From Methylomonas rapida (GTDB lineage Bacteria > Pseudomonadota > Gammaproteobacteria > Methylococcales > Methylomonadaceae), in NCBI RefSeq assembly GCF_024360925.2, contig NZ_CP113517.1:1674001-1738000 (forward strand): a stretch of DNA of 64,000 nt, read 5' to 3'. This document shows positions 19,354-29,721 of the stretch, in pieces. The stretch's first letter is position 1; every line of letters begins with the position of its first letter. The position numbers and the translations under genes were made by a program. The notes beneath the pieces were generated by a model that saw only the letters and a list, made by a program, of their open reading frames with translations, did not search any database and had not been told where the DNA came from.

Positions 19354-19614
19354 TTACGGCTGCTCCCGGAGCAATGGATCGAGCGCGTTCCTCATGTCCA
19401 GTGCTTGCAAATCGTCAAAACCGCCAATGTGGCGCTCGCCGATGAAAATTTGTGGAATGGTGCGGCGCTGGGTTTTTTCCATCAATTCTTGACGCAGGCC
19501 GGGCCTGGAGTCGACATCGATTTCTGTATAGCTTGCGCCCTTGCGCTCCAACAAGCGTTTGGCCATGGTGCAGTAAGGGCATAAGCGGCCGGTGTAAACG
19601 ACGATTTCTGGCAT
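19354..19614 (-). CDS. grxC: Glutaredoxin 3 (GrxC-like)
   Basis: The product is 86 residues from ATG 19614, which gives the usual MPEIVVYTGRLCPYC start; upstream in-frame ATGs would add a sequence overlapping the aldolase-like gene. Active site C12-P-Y-C15, the cis-proline region TIPQIFIGERHIGG and the terminal helix DLQALDMRNALDPLL are complete. It reduces glutathione mixed disulfides. Same strand as and 37 bp downstream of the class II aldolase-like gene. Confidence 0.92.
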   Translation of the reverse strand: MPEIVVYTGRLCPYCTMAKRLLERKGASYTEIDVDSRPGLRQELMEKTQRRTIPQIFIGERHIGGFDDLQALDMRNALDPLLREQP

Positions 19615-19651
19615 CTGATTTAAATTAAAGCTTTCTAATAAAGCTGGTATT

Positions 19652-20302
19652 CTAACCAGCCTGAGAGGCTTGCTCAATAGCCAGCGCATTGGCAAATTGC
19701 GTCAACAAGGTCAGTGCCGCGGTCGACAGCGAGTCGCCGAAAGCGACGATGCCGTCTTCGTGGCCCAGCATGCTGAAAATCGGCAAGCTAGCCAGTTTGC
19801 CCGAGGCGAAAAGTTCTTCGACGGCCTCGGCCATTTCCAGGCTGCCATAAGGAACGTCCGCCGCGGTATGAGGTATTTGCAGCGCTTGGGTCTGGCGCCA
19901 GATTTGGGGGCAATGCACATGAATCACGGCCTGTGCCTTGGGTGCATGCAGATAGATGCTGGCATGGGTCAATGCTTCCGAAGAAGGCCGGGAAGGTCCG
20001 CGCGAAAACAGCGCATTCTGTTTTGGCAAGGCCTTTTCGACAATGGCAAAATGCCTCGTGGTCAATAGCGGTAAATGGCCGGTTTGGGTGCCGGAAATCA
20101 AAAATGCCTGTCGGTCCTGTTGTAAGCGCTGACTGATATTGCCGTAGCCGAGGCCATGATATTTTTCCGGTGATTGTCCAATGAGTTCCAATCTAAACAG
20201 CACATTGCGCCAGGCATTGATTTGACTGATGTCGGTCGTGATTGCAGCGTCGTCGGCCTGGTGTTTCAGCCGGTATTTGATTACACCTTCCCGCTCATTC
20301 AT
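19652..20302 (-). CDS. Class II aldolase/adducin-family protein
   Basis: The product is 216 residues. It contains GLGYGNISQRL, FLISGTQTG, the zinc-ligand motif VIHVHCPQIW (HxH) and a late MLGHEDGIVAFG His, as expected of the fuculose-aldolase/adducin superfamily. The substrate is unknown; MtnB-like or ribulose-phosphate epimerase-like roles are possible but not shown. The gene is divergent from the large mechanosensitive channel gene, with starts about 45 bp apart, and is followed by grxC. Confidence 0.75.
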   Translation of the reverse strand: MNEREGVIKYRLKHQADDAAITTDISQINAWRNVLFRLELIGQSPEKYHGLGYGNISQRLQQDRQAFLISGTQTGHLPLLTTRHFAIVEKALPKQNALFSRGPSRPSSEALTHASIYLHAPKAQAVIHVHCPQIWRQTQALQIPHTAADVPYGSLEMAEAVEELFASGKLASLPIFSMLGHEDGIVAFGDSLSTAALTLLTQFANALAIEQASQAG

Positions 20303-20346
20303 GTTATTTTTGCATGGATTCTGATTTGTCTTTTATTTTCAAACAC

Positions 20347-23300
20347 ATGATGTTCAAGTTTTTTAAATCCGCTTTTGCTCCGTGGCTCATCCTGTCATTG
20401 CTTGCCATCAATCTGGCTTTCGCGGCCAACGAAAGCGCGACGGCCAAAAAAAGCGTGACGGCGGCGGAAATAGAGCAACGCATGCAGTCTCTCAAGGACA
20501 AGCAAAACATCTCCGAGGAATTGCGCAATCGTATTCTCGCGGCTTATCAGGAAAGTCTGGACAATTTGCGAGAACTGGAAAATCAGCAGACTGAAGCCGC
20601 CGAGCTCAAGCGTACGTCCAGCAGTATACCGCTGGAAGCCAAACAGCTACAGGCGCAAATCGCCGATGCGGAAAATCAGTTGAAAAACCGCAGTCCGGAA
20701 AAACTGGCGATATTTCCCACCGATGAGATCGAGCAGCGTCAAGTCATTGAGAAAACGCGGCTCAGCGATTTGGATGCCGAAATTGCCCGGGTCGAAAACC
20801 TGGTCACTGAGCTGAGCAATAGCCCGCAAATGATCAGGGAGAAGATTTCGGAACTCAAGGCCAAGCAAGCATCGACGCAACAGGAACAGCAGGCGCTGAC
20901 CGGCAAGACCATGGAAAATCTGCCGGAAAAGGAGGCCAGGCAAATTCAGCTGGATACGCGAATGCGCCTGCTGAACAGCACGCAAAAGACGCTGGAGCTC
21001 GAATACATCAGCAATCCGATGCTTCTGCAATTACAGAAAGACCACTTGCAATTATTGAACTTGCAACGGGAGCGCTTGAGCCTGGTCATTGCCGAATTGG
21101 AAAGCTACCTGCTGGAAAGGCGGCAACAGGAAATCGACAAAGAGCGGGCCGAATTGCTGCAGGCGGAAAAGGATGCCGAAGGCAAGCATCCTTTGATTCG
21201 TGCCGCGACCAAGGACAACATGCGTTACAACCGTAATTTGCGGGATGTGAACCAGCATATCGAGCAGTATTTGGCGCAAAAAAACGACATCGATGCACGC
21301 AACAAGCAACTGGAAAAAGATTTTCAGAGCGCCGAGCAAAAAATCAATCTGGCGGGCTTGAGTCCGGCACTGGGCAATTTACTGCGCGAACAGCGGCGGA
21401 ATCTGCCGCAACGCAAGCAATACGGCAATTTCAACGACACGATTCAGCAGGAAATCGCCTCCACCAGCTTGGAGATGTTCAAGCTCGACGAGGTTAAAAA
21501 GGAACTGGCCGACGTAAACCAGACCCTGTTGATGCGATTGGAACAACAGCTGCCGGCGAACACCGAGCCCGCCGAAGCCTTGCGCATTCGTACCGAATTG
21601 CGCATGCTGCTGAACGATCAAAAAGACCTGGTCGGGCGCTTGTCGATCGCTTATGCGGAATACGCCAGGATATTGGGGGATGTCGATTTTACCCTGCAGC
21701 AAATGCTGAACAGCGCGGATAAATTCGGTGCCTATTTGGATCAGCGCCTGTTATGGGTGCCGAACGCGCCGGTGATTACCAAGGCTTATTTGCAAAATAT
21801 CGTGCATTCGGTGACCTGGTTTTGCGCGCCCGCGAATTGGGCGCAGGTCATCGGCAATTTGAAGAAGGGTCTGGAATCCTACCCATTGATGTTGATGCTG
21901 GGTATTGCAATCGTTGTGCTACATCTAAAATTTAAAAATACCTTGCGAGTCAACCTGGCGGCTCTGTTGGCGAAAAGCCGCTCCAATCAATATGTCACCG
22001 GTTTCGGCCAAACCTTGAGCGGTTTGGGTTACATCCTGGCCATGTCCCTGCCTGTCCCGTTGTTGATGGGGTGGGCGGGCTGGATGCTGAGCCTGAATTA
22101 CAACGGCGATGGCTTTAGTCGGGCTCTTGTCGGCGGTTTGCTATCGGCCGCCGTTTCCTTGGCATTGTTGCAGTTTTTTTATCGCATCTTCAGGCCCGAC
22201 GGCGTGGCCGTGTCGTTGTTTTTCTGGCATCAGCGTACCGCACAGCTGTTGTACCAACAATTGAAATGGTCTCGCTTCGTCATCATTCCCTGCATTTTCA
22301 TCGTCGGCATGACCAGCGCCAATTTGTTTTCCGAACACAATCAAACCCTGGGCAGAACCGCGCAAATCCTGATGATGCTGGTCGTGTCCTATGTGATGCA
22401 TCGTTTGGCTCATCCAGGCATCGGTCTGGGTAAGACGTTTTATGTGTATTCGAGCAGTTGGATCAGCCGCTTGCGTTATGTTTGGTATGGCTTGGCCATT
22501 CTGGCGCCTTGGGTCGTGATTGGGTTTTCCGTGGCGGGTTATTATCAAAGCGCACTGGAATTGCAGGGCAAGTTGGTGGTTACGTTGCGGCTGATATTCA
22601 TCACGGCCTTGTTCCATGCCTTGGCCTTGCGTTGGTTGACGGTCACCAAGCGCCAACTGGCGGTGCAAAATGCCCGCAAAAAACGCAAGCAAACGGTGGA
22701 TCAGGTATCCGCCAGCCTCAGCACCGAAGGAGGGGGCTATGTATCGGATGAAGCCCTGGTGGATATTTCCACGATTAACCAGCAAAGCGACAAGCTGTTG
22801 ATCACGGTGATCGCGGTGATCTTGTTGGCGGGTTTCTGGATGATCTGGAGCGATATTTTGCCGGCCTTCGCGGTGTTCGACCGCGTCGAGCTCTGGCAGC
22901 GCAGCGAGTTGCTGGACGGCAAGGAGGTCAGCATGCCGGTTACCCTGATCAACCTGTTCTTTGCGGTGTTTTATGCGGCGTTGACATTCGTATTCGTCAG
23001 CAACTTTCCGGCACTGGTCGATCTGCTGTCGGTAGGCAAGTTCGCGATGACCTCTGGCAGCCGTTATGCCTTGATTCAGTTGGCGCGCTATTTATTGATC
23101 ACGATCGCGTTTTTGGCCGTTGCCAATGAATTGGGGGGGCGCTGGTCGCAAGTGCAGTGGCTGGTCGCCGCGCTTTCCGTGGGTTTGGGTTTCGGCTTGC
23201 AGGAAATATTCGCCAACATGGTTTCCGGCATCATCCTGTTGTTCGAGCGCCCGATTCGGGTCGGCGACACCGTGACTGTGGGGGATGTTACCGGGCGCGT

Positions 23301-23760
23301 GTGCCGGATTCAGATGCGCGCCACCCACATTCTGGACTGGGACAGCAAGGAACTGGTGGTGCCGAACAAATCCATCATCACCGATCGCCTGGTGAACTGG
23401 ACCTTGACCGACACGGTCACGCGCGTGATTTTGATGATGAACGTCTCTTACGGCAGCGATATCGAATTGGTGGAAAAAATTCTGAAAGACACGGTGAGTA
23501 CGGTCGATAAGATATTGCCGGATCCCGAGCCCATGGTGTCCTTCTTGAGTTTTGGAGAAAGCGCGATAAATTTCAGAATATCGGTATTTGTCAAAGAGTT
23601 GGGCGACAGAATGGCCGTCACCCATGAATTGCATAAAAAACTCTACGTCGCCCTGCAGCAAAACGGCATAGAAATACCGTTTCCGCAACGCGACATTCAT
23701 ATCCGTTCGGTTGCCGACGGGGTATTCACGAGCGGCGGAGCAAGTAGTCGATTTCAATAA
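20347..23760 (+). CDS. MscK/KefA-type large mechanosensitive channel
   Basis: The product is 1137 residues from ATG 20347, chosen because it leaves a clean signal peptide (cleavage after INLAFA); an ATG at 20314 would add 11 residues. Residues about 40-470 are a long alpha-helical periplasmic region rich in Gln/Glu/Leu coiled coil. About ten membrane helices follow. The C-terminal MscS core contains [40 protein letters not shown] and [17 protein letters not shown]. It is thus an MscK/YjeP-class channel that protects against hypo-osmotic shock, possibly ion-gated like MscK. No RBS is obvious at either start. Confidence 0.9.
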   Translation: MMFKFFKSAFAPWLILSLLAINLAFAANESATAKKSVTAAEIEQRMQSLKDKQNISEELRNRILAAYQESLDNLRELENQQTEAAELKRTSSSIPLEAKQLQAQIADAENQLKNRSPEKLAIFPTDEIEQRQVIEKTRLSDLDAEIARVENLVTELSNSPQMIREKISELKAKQASTQQEQQALTGKTMENLPEKEARQIQLDTRMRLLNSTQKTLELEYISNPMLLQLQKDHLQLLNLQRERLSLVIAELESYLLERRQQEIDKERAELLQAEKDAEGKHPLIRAATKDNMRYNRNLRDVNQHIEQYLAQKNDIDARNKQLEKDFQSAEQKINLAGLSPALGNLLREQRRNLPQRKQYGNFNDTIQQEIASTSLEMFKLDEVKKELADVNQTLLMRLEQQLPANTEPAEALRIRTELRMLLNDQKDLVGRLSIAYAEYARILGDVDFTLQQMLNSADKFGAYLDQRLLWVPNAPVITKAYLQNIVHSVTWFCAPANWAQVIGNLKKGLESYPLMLMLGIAIVVLHLKFKNTLRVNLAALLAKSRSNQYVTGFGQTLSGLGYILAMSLPVPLLMGWAGWMLSLNYNGDGFSRALVGGLLSAAVSLALLQFFYRIFRPDGVAVSLFFWHQRTAQLLYQQLKWSRFVIIPCIFIVGMTSANLFSEHNQTLGRTAQILMMLVVSYVMHRLAHPGIGLGKTFYVYSSSWISRLRYVWYGLAILAPWVVIGFSVAGYYQSALELQGKLVVTLRLIFITALFHALALRWLTVTKRQLAVQNARKKRKQTVDQVSASLSTEGGGYVSDEALVDISTINQQSDKLLITVIAVILLAGFWMIWSDILPAFAVFDRVELWQRSELLDGKEVSMPVTLINLFFAVFYAALTFVFVSNFPALVDLLSVGKFAMTSGSRYALIQLARYLLITIAFLAVANELGGRWSQVQWLVAALSVGLGFGLQEIFANMVSGIILLFERPIRVGDTVTVGDVTGRVCRIQMRATHILDWDSKELVVPNKSIITDRLVNWTLTDTVTRVILMMNVSYGSDIELVEKILKDTVSTVDKILPDPEPMVSFLSFGESAINFRISVFVKELGDRMAVTHELHKKLYVALQQNGIEIPFPQRDIHIRSVADGVFTSGGASSRFQ

Positions 23761-23822
23761 AAAATCAAACTGTAATAAAATGGCGAGTTTTACAAAAGCC
23801 TGGTATTGAAACGGATTTACAG

Positions 23823-24281
23823 ATGCGCTGTCCATTTTGCTCCGCACAAGATACGCGAGTGATCGATACTCGCCTGGCCGACGAGGGCGACCAGGTCAAG
23901 CGTCGGCGTGAGTGCGTGGCCTGCAAGGAACGTTTTACGACCTTCGAGGTGGTTGAATTGAGTTTGCCGCGCATCATCAAGCGCAATAGCGCGCGTGAAG
24001 CCTTTGACGAAGGCAAGTTGCGCGCGGGCATGCAGCGGGCATTGGAAAAACGCCCGGTCAAGGTGGATGAAATCGAGGCGGCGATCAGTCGGATCAAGAA
24101 AGCCCTGGTGGGCAAGGGGGAGCGGGAAGTGAGCGCGCACGAACTAGGCGAACTGGTCATGAAAGAACTCAGTGCCCTGGATCATGTGGCTTTCGTGCGC
24201 TTTGCCTCCGTGTACCGCAGCTTCGAAGATGTTAGCGAATTCACCCGAATGATAGAGAACCTGCAACAGCATGAGCGCTGA
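23823..24281 (+). CDS. nrdR: Transcriptional repressor NrdR
   Basis: The product is 152 residues. The N-terminal zinc ribbon has Cys 3, 6, 31 and 34; the ATP-cone domain follows ([32 protein letters not shown]). NrdR senses (d)ATP and represses ribonucleotide reductase genes. It heads the conserved nrdR-ribD run and overlaps ribD by 11 bp. Confidence 0.96.
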   Translation: MRCPFCSAQDTRVIDTRLADEGDQVKRRRECVACKERFTTFEVVELSLPRIIKRNSAREAFDEGKLRAGMQRALEKRPVKVDEIEAAISRIKKALVGKGEREVSAHELGELVMKELSALDHVAFVRFASVYRSFEDVSEFTRMIENLQQHER

Positions 24282-25362
24282 ACTGGACGCCGCTTTCATG
24301 GCTCGTGCCGTCAAGCTGGCGGAAAACGGGATTTACACGACCGATCCCAATCCGCATGTCGGCTGCGTGCTGGTCAAAAATGGTGAGATCATCGCCGAAG
24401 GCTGGACGCAACGCGCCGGCTTCGCCCATGCCGAAATCGATGCGCTGGCTAAAATAAATGATGCAAGAGGCGCGACGGCGTATGTAACATTGGAGCCTTG
24501 CAGCCATCACGGTAAAACCGGGCCTTGTTGCGAGGCCTTGATCGCCGCCGGCATCAACCGCGTGGTGGTGGCGATGCAGGACCCCAATCCTCAGGTTTGC
24601 GGGCGAGGTTTGCGGAAGATCCGCGAAGCAGGCATAGAAGTCGTGGTCGGCGTGTTGGCGGAAGAAGCCGCAAAACTCAACCGCGGCTTTTTCAAGCGCA
24701 TGACAACAGGGTTGCCGTGGATACGCAGCAAACTGGCGATGAGCCTGGATGGGCGCACCGCGATGGCCTCCGGCGAGAGTCAGTGGATCACGTCGAAAGA
24801 AGCCAGACAGGACGTGCAGGGCTGGCGCGCGCAAAGCAGCGCGATCGTCACCGGCATCGATACGGTGTGGTACGACGATCCACAACTGAATGCCCGCGTC
24901 GATTTCGATCTGGTGCAGCCAGTCAAAGTGGTGCTGGATTCCAACTTGCGCATGCCACTCACGGCAAAAATGCTGCAAAATTCAGTGGAAGTGTGGATCG
25001 TCACCTGCAGCGATGACGCCGGGAAGTTGGAAAAATTGCGGCAAGTCGGCTGCAAGGTGTTTCAAGTCGGGGCCAAAAACGGTCGCGTCGATTTGGTGGA
25101 AACGTTTGAATTGCTGGCCGAGTTGCAAATCAACACGGTGTGGGTCGAAGCCGGTGCCACCCTGAACGGTGCCTTGCTCGACAGCGGGCTGGTCGACGAA
25201 TGGCTGATCTATATGGCGCCCTGTGTGTTGGGTGACCAGGCGCGAGGATTGTTTCATCTGCCGGGCTTGCAGATCATGCAAGATAAAAAATTGTTACATT
25301 TGAGCGAAACTCGCCAAATTGGATCAGACTTGCGATTACGTTATCAAACTCAACGGGCATGA
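24271..25362 (+). CDS. ribD: Riboflavin deaminase/reductase RibD
   Basis: The product is 363 residues. The N-terminal cytidine-deaminase-type zinc site is [10 protein letters not shown] plus [16 protein letters not shown]. The C-terminal reductase domain starts near residue 145 ([26 protein letters not shown]). It performs the second and third steps of riboflavin synthesis. The start lies within nrdR. Confidence 0.96.
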   Translation: MSAELDAAFMARAVKLAENGIYTTDPNPHVGCVLVKNGEIIAEGWTQRAGFAHAEIDALAKINDARGATAYVTLEPCSHHGKTGPCCEALIAAGINRVVVAMQDPNPQVCGRGLRKIREAGIEVVVGVLAEEAAKLNRGFFKRMTTGLPWIRSKLAMSLDGRTAMASGESQWITSKEARQDVQGWRAQSSAIVTGIDTVWYDDPQLNARVDFDLVQPVKVVLDSNLRMPLTAKMLQNSVEVWIVTCSDDAGKLEKLRQVGCKVFQVGAKNGRVDLVETFELLAELQINTVWVEAGATLNGALLDSGLVDEWLIYMAPCVLGDQARGLFHLPGLQIMQDKKLLHLSETRQIGSDLRLRYQTQRA

Positions 25363-25375
25363 CCCAAACGGACAA

Positions 25376-25627
25376 ATGAAAGCAGGCATAACGGCGTTTT
25401 TCCTGATGGCTTTACCTCTTTGGGGATACGCGGAAGAAGACGATAACAAAGAGGTTCGCACTTTCATCATCAAGGAAGGCAAAGTCATTCGCGAAGAGCA
25501 TGAAGTGGAGGTCTATGACTACCATACCGGTACTTTTCAGACTTTTAAGGTATATCGCGAACCCGAAGCGGATCATAAAGCTAAAGGCGATACGCCCAAG
25601 CCAGAGCCGGATGGCAAGTCGCGCTAG
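25376..25627 (+). CDS. Small secreted protein of unknown function
   Basis: The product is 83 residues from ATG 25376, 14 bp after ribD. A signal peptide (ITAFFLMALPLWGYA) is followed by an acidic start (EEDDNKEV). The rest is a short charged beta-rich body (TFIIKEGKVIREEHEVEVY then YHTGTFQTFKVYREP) and a Lys/Pro-rich tail. I do not recognise the family. A DUF2782-like protein (which has a similar RxYxxNGxxYxIKV pattern) was considered, but the match is weak. Its place between ribD and ribC appears incidental, since a repeat separates it from ribC. Confidence 0.55.
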   Translation: MKAGITAFFLMALPLWGYAEEDDNKEVRTFIIKEGKVIREEHEVEVYDYHTGTFQTFKVYREPEADHKAKGDTPKPEPDGKSR

Positions 25628-25637
25628 TCTGGTGTCT

Positions 25638-25757
25638 TAACGCTCATGAAGGCTTGGCGATTGCCCCGGCAAATGAAAGTTCTAGCTGTAGGCGTCGCGA
25701 ATTGAAGCCATTTAGAGCGACTGTGCGTCGCTCCCACCATGACTTTCAGAGTGACAT
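25638..25757. repeat. Interspersed repeat family D, copy 1
   Basis: About 120 bp: AACGCTCATGAAGGC, ATGAAAGTTCTAGCTGTAGG, then a GTCGCGA...GCGACTGTGCGTCGCTCCCA hairpin and CATGACTTTCAGAGT. A near-identical copy is at 44875-44996 and a diverged one at 50280-50400. Confidence 0.65.
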
Positions 25758-25818
25758 TTTAGCGCCGCCTGTATTATTGGCTGATGCGTGTGTTTAGTAT
25801 TTTAGAGTCGAAGGTATT

Positions 25819-26475
25819 ATGTTTACAGGCATCATTCTCGCGGTGGGACACATCGCCGCGATTCAACCGAAAGGCGGCGACTGCCGCTTGACAATCCATA
25901 CGGGCAAATTGCCGCTGGGGGAGGTGGCGTTGGGTGACAGCATCGCCGTCAACGGCGTCTGCTTGACCGCCGTGGAATTGGGCGGCGACTATTTTTGCGC
26001 CGACGTCTCCAACGAAACCTTGTCGCGGACCACCTTGAAATCCGCGGCAGCCGGTACGCCGGTGAATCTGGAGCTGGCGTTGACGCCTTCGTCCCGTCTG
26101 GGCGGGCATATCGTCAGCGGGCATGTCGATGGCATAGGTAAGGTCGTCGAAAAACAGAGCGATGGCCGTTCGATGCGTTTCAAATTCAAGGTGCCGGACA
26201 ATCTGGCCAAATACATCGCTGAAAAAGGTTCTATCTGCATCGATGGCATCAGTTTGACCGTCAACAGCGTCAATGGTGTGTATTTTTCCGTCAACATCGT
26301 GCCGCATACCTTGCAGGAAACTACGCTGGGCGATACCCATGTCGGCAGCGAGGTCAACTTGGAAGTGGATTTACTGGCTCGTTACATGGAGCGCCTGATG
26401 CTCGGCGAGGCGGCCGCGCAATGCCAGGGCGGCGTCACCGAGGCCCTATTACATGAAGCAGGCTTTATCAAATGA
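25819..26475 (+). CDS. ribC: Riboflavin synthase alpha chain
   Basis: The product is 218 residues, two tandem lumazine-binding barrels: MFTGIILAVGHIAAI with GDSIAVNGVCLT, and LGGHIVSGHVDGIGKV with SICIDGISLTVN. The duplicated GxxxxVNGVCLT/IDGISLTVN pattern is diagnostic (called ribE in E. coli). It dismutates two lumazines to riboflavin. The stop overlaps the next start by 4 bases. No FMN riboswitch was seen in the 190 bp upstream; a repeat occupies them. Confidence 0.95.
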   Translation: MFTGIILAVGHIAAIQPKGGDCRLTIHTGKLPLGEVALGDSIAVNGVCLTAVELGGDYFCADVSNETLSRTTLKSAAAGTPVNLELALTPSSRLGGHIVSGHVDGIGKVVEKQSDGRSMRFKFKVPDNLAKYIAEKGSICIDGISLTVNSVNGVYFSVNIVPHTLQETTLGDTHVGSEVNLEVDLLARYMERLMLGEAAAQCQGGVTEALLHEAGFIK

Positions 26476-27584
26476 ATAGCATAGAAGAAATCATAGCAGA
26501 CCTGCGCCAGGGCAAAATGGTCATCATCATGGATGACGAAGACCGCGAAAACGAAGGCGATTTATTGATGGCGGCGGCATTCGTGCGCCCCGAAGACATC
26601 AATTTCATGACCAAATACGGCCGCGGCCTGATTTGCCTGACACTGACGCGCGAACGCTGCCAGCAATTGCGGTTGCCGCTGATGGTCAGCGACAACAAAA
26701 CGCCGTACACCACCAATTTCACGGTGTCGATCGAAGCCGCCGAAGGCGTGACCACCGGTATTTCCGCAGCCGACCGCGCATTAACCGTCCAGACGGCGGT
26801 GGCAAAAGATGCCCAGCCCACCGATCTGGTGCAGCCAGGACATATTTTTCCTATCATGGCCCAGGCCGGCGGCGTGTTGAACCGGGCCGGCCATACCGAG
26901 GCCGGTTGCGATTTGGCCAGGTTGGCCGGCGTGGAGCCCGCCGCGGTGATCGTGGAAATCTTGAATGACGACGGCACCATGGCCAGACGGCCGGACCTGG
27001 AAAAATTAGCCGCTCAACACGGGCTTAAAATCGGCACCATCGCCGATTTGATCCATTACCGCATTCAGCATGAAAACACGTTGGAGCGTATCAGCGAGTG
27101 CGCCTATCCCACCGAGTTCGGCGATTTCAGGCTATATGCCTACCAGGACAGAAACGATGACAATGTCCATTTGGCCTTGGTGATGGGAGACGTGGCTGGC
27201 GACGAGCCGGTGCTGGTAAGGGTGCATGCGCGCAATCTGATGGATGATTTGTTTTTCTCCAAACGCAGTGATTGCAGCCTGCCGGTACGCGAAGCGCTGA
27301 AAAAAATCGCCGAAGCCGGTCGTGGTGTGTTGGTGATTATCCGGCAGAAAGAGGATAACAAATCGTTGGTCGAGCTGGTTCATGCCTATCAAATGCAGGA
27401 TCATGGCCTCAAAAACACTCAGGACTTGACGGCCGATGCCGATTGGCGCACCACCGGAACCGGCTCTCGGATCTTGTCCGATTTGGGCGTGCGACGGCTG
27501 AAAGTCATGGGTACGCAGAAAAAATACATTGGTCTGTCCGGTTTCGACCTGGAAGTGGTAGAGCATATCGACACCGCACATTGA
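26472..27584 (+). CDS. ribB: DHBP synthase with degenerate GTP-cyclohydrolase-II-like domain
   Basis: The product is 370 residues. Residues 1-200 are a complete 3,4-dihydroxy-2-butanone-4-phosphate synthase (MDDEDRENEGDL, TGISAADRALT, QPGHIFPI, HTEAGCDLARLAG). Residues about 205-370 follow the GTP cyclohydrolase II fold but lack the zinc cysteines: the usual SECLTGD and LRCDCG are replaced by ARNLMDD and FSKRSDCSL. The second activity is therefore probably absent, as in many proteobacterial RibB proteins with this extension, and a separate ribA is expected elsewhere in the genome. ATGA overlap with ribC. Confidence 0.9.
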   Translation: MNSIEEIIADLRQGKMVIIMDDEDRENEGDLLMAAAFVRPEDINFMTKYGRGLICLTLTRERCQQLRLPLMVSDNKTPYTTNFTVSIEAAEGVTTGISAADRALTVQTAVAKDAQPTDLVQPGHIFPIMAQAGGVLNRAGHTEAGCDLARLAGVEPAAVIVEILNDDGTMARRPDLEKLAAQHGLKIGTIADLIHYRIQHENTLERISECAYPTEFGDFRLYAYQDRNDDNVHLALVMGDVAGDEPVLVRVHARNLMDDLFFSKRSDCSLPVREALKKIAEAGRGVLVIIRQKEDNKSLVELVHAYQMQDHGLKNTQDLTADADWRTTGTGSRILSDLGVRRLKVMGTQKKYIGLSGFDLEVVEHIDTAH

Positions 27585-27629
27585 ATAAACCTTTAATCAA
27601 GATTTCAATCCATACAGCAAGGTAAACCT

Positions 27630-28106
27630 ATGACAACAGTCACAACCCTGGAAGGCAATCTGTCCGCGCAAGGCGGCAAATTTTGCATCGTCTCCTCGCG
27701 TTTCAACAGCTTCATCGTCGAGCAACTGGAAGGTGGCGCGATTGATGCCATCGTCCGACACGGAGGCGATAAAGCCAACATCACGCTGGTTAAAGTGCCG
27801 GGCGCCTTCGAATTACCCGTGGCTGTGCAACGAGTCGCTGCGGCCAAAAAATTCGATGCGATCATCGTGTTGGGCGCGGTGATCCGCGGTGGTACGCCCC
27901 ACTTTGAATATGTCGCCGGCGAATGCGTGAAAGGTATCGCCCAGGTTTCGTTGCAACACGACGTGCCGGTCAGCTTCGGCGTGTTGACCGTCGATACGAT
28001 CGAGCAAGCCATAGAGCGAGCGGGTACCAAAGCCGGCAACAAAGGCGCGGAAGCGGCCTTGTCGGCAATCGAAATGGTCAGTCTGTTCAATAATATGAGT
28101 GTTTAA
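27630..28106 (+). CDS. ribH: 6,7-dimethyl-8-ribityllumazine synthase
   Basis: The product is 158 residues. [53 protein letters not shown] (catalytic His) and [24 protein letters not shown] are typical. It condenses DHBP with the ribityl-pyrimidine in an icosahedral or pentameric assembly. The stop shares one base with the nusB start (TAATG). Confidence 0.96.
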   Translation: MTTVTTLEGNLSAQGGKFCIVSSRFNSFIVEQLEGGAIDAIVRHGGDKANITLVKVPGAFELPVAVQRVAAAKKFDAIIVLGAVIRGGTPHFEYVAGECVKGIAQVSLQHDVPVSFGVLTVDTIEQAIERAGTKAGNKGAEAALSAIEMVSLFNNMSV

Positions 28107-28549
28107 TGAGTCAAGCGAAAACCAATGCCAGAAAGTGCGCGGTGCAAGCACTGTATCAGTGGCAAATGTCCGGCGAAAGCCTGAGCCGTATCGAAACTTA
28201 CTTCCTGGAGCAAGAGTATCTGAAAGGGGCACAGAAAACCTATTTCAGTGAGCTGTTTCATGGCGTACCCAAACAGTTGACGGAGATTGATGCGGCGCTG
28301 GCCGAATTCGTCGATCGGCCAGTAGAAAAAATCGATCCCGTGGAACGGGCGATTTTACGCATCGGGGTTTATGAGTTGATCAATCGACTGGAAACACCGT
28401 ACAAAGTCATCATTAACGAGGGCGTCAATCTGGCTAAGGATTTTGGCGCCGAAGGCAGTCACAAATATGTCAACGGCATCTTGGATAAGGTTTCGCAGAA
28501 GCAGCGCGCGGTCGAAATCGCCGCCAAGCGGGCCAAGCCGCAAAACTGA
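28106..28549 (+). CDS. nusB: Transcription antitermination factor NusB
   Basis: The product is 147 residues, all-helical. Signatures are ARKCAVQALYQWQMSG, IDPVERAILRIGVYELI and KVIINEGVNLAKDFGAEGSHKYVNGILDKV. With NusE it binds boxA during rRNA transcription. The ribH-nusB-thiL order is standard in gammaproteobacteria. A palindromic repeat separates it from thiL. Confidence 0.96.
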   Translation: MSQAKTNARKCAVQALYQWQMSGESLSRIETYFLEQEYLKGAQKTYFSELFHGVPKQLTEIDAALAEFVDRPVEKIDPVERAILRIGVYELINRLETPYKVIINEGVNLAKDFGAEGSHKYVNGILDKVSQKQRAVEIAAKRAKPQN

Positions 28550-28604
28550 TGGCGCGGGTCAACGAGTGACGGACACATTGCTCTGAAAATCATGGTGGAC
28601 GAAG

Positions 28605-28722
28605 TGCCGAAATATCTGGAAAAAGCTAAAGCTTTTTCACTCCGAGCCACGCAGGGGAGTGCGATTGCTTTAGCTATCGCACTGATGGCAAATCTTCCCG
28701 GCTTGCGCGTTTTTTGACCCGG
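28605..28722. repeat. Palindromic repeat family C, copy 1
   Basis: Two hairpins: GGAAAAAGCTAAAGCTTTTTC followed by ACTCC, and GGAGTGCGATTGCTTTAGC followed by TATCGC, with a downstream GGCAAATCTTCCCGGCTTGC segment. Copies at 50399-50506 (inverted and closest, sharing the downstream segment), 40172-40238 and 44805-44872. Confidence 0.7.
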
Positions 28723-28779
28723 TGGATAACGTTCATTTACCGGGGTAATGCAACACTTTCATGGCCGTTAGGTAGAACA

Positions 28780-29721
28780 ATGTCGGGAACAATTGCCGAA
28801 TTCGATTTGATCCGGCGCTATTTCGCCGTGCATGCGCCGCAACACCCTTACAACCCATTGGGCATAGGCGATGACTGCGCATTATTGAATGTGCCTGCGG
28901 GCTATCAGTTGGCGGTGACCACCGACACCATGGTCGAAAATGTGCATTTTTTCGCCGATGTCGATCCCGAGTCACTCGGCCACAAGTTGCTGGCGGTCAA
29001 TCTGAGCGATCTGGCGGCCATGGGTGCCGAACCCTTTGCGGTGACGTTGGCCCTGACTTTGCCCGCGACCGATGAATCTTGGCTGCAGGCTTTTTCGCGC
29101 GGATTCATGGCACTGGCCAGGCAATATGGCGTCGATCTGGTTGGAGGGGACACGACGTCCGGGCCTTTGACATTGAGTGTGCAGGCCATGGGCGTGGTGC
29201 CGGAGGGCAGGGCGTTGCTGCGCTCTGGCGCCCAAGCCGGCGACGCGGTTTACGTCACGGGTCAGCTCGGCAATGCCGGTCTTGGGCTAAAGATCAAGCA
29301 AGGTTATGACTGCAACAGGCCCGATCTGGCATTGCAGTGTTTCAATAAACCGCAGCCCCGTATCGAGCAGGGTCTGGCATTACGCGGTATTGCCAACGCT
29401 TGCATCGATATTTCCGATGGTCTGGCCGCCGATTTGGGTCATATTCTGGAACAAAGCGGTGTGGGCGCCCGCTTGCAATGGGAGCGTTTGCCGCTGTCTG
29501 CGCAAGTACAGGAGTATGTCGAACGTAGCAACGACTGGCGCATGCCGTTGACGGCTGGCGACGATTACGAATTGTGTTTTACCGTGCCAGCCGATTTTGC
29601 CGGGCAATTGCCCGGCGGCAGCATCCAGGTCGGAACGATAGAGGCCGAACCGGGGTTGCGCGTCGAACGAGCCGGTGTTACGGAAATCTTCGAGGCGAAA
29701 GGCTATGAGCATTTTTCTTAG
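28780..29721 (+). CDS. thiL: Thiamine-monophosphate kinase
   Basis: The product is 313 residues from ATG 28780 (TAGGTAG at 28769-28775); an earlier in-frame ATG lies in the repeat. AIR-synthase fold with EFDLIRRYF, GIGDDCALL, ATTDTMVENVHF-like VTTDTMVENVHFF, LGGDTTSG-like VGGDTTSGPL, and GDDYELCF. It phosphorylates ThMP to the active cofactor ThDP. The 17-bp overlap with pgpA shows coupling. Confidence 0.93.
   Translation: MSGTIAEFDLIRRYFAVHAPQHPYNPLGIGDDCALLNVPAGYQLAVTTDTMVENVHFFADVDPESLGHKLLAVNLSDLAAMGAEPFAVTLALTLPATDESWLQAFSRGFMALARQYGVDLVGGDTTSGPLTLSVQAMGVVPEGRALLRSGAQAGDAVYVTGQLGNAGLGLKIKQGYDCNRPDLALQCFNKPQPRIEQGLALRGIANACIDISDGLAADLGHILEQSGVGARLQWERLPLSAQVQEYVERSNDWRMPLTAGDDYELCFTVPADFAGQLPGGSIQVGTIEAEPGLRVERAGVTEIFEAKGYEHFS

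Noticed and set aside
25628..25818. FMN riboswitch before ribC
   Set aside because: The region is filled by repeat family D and lacks the RFN consensus.
26472..27584. Bifunctional RibBA with GTP cyclohydrolase II activity
   Set aside because: The zinc-binding cysteines of the cyclohydrolase half are missing.
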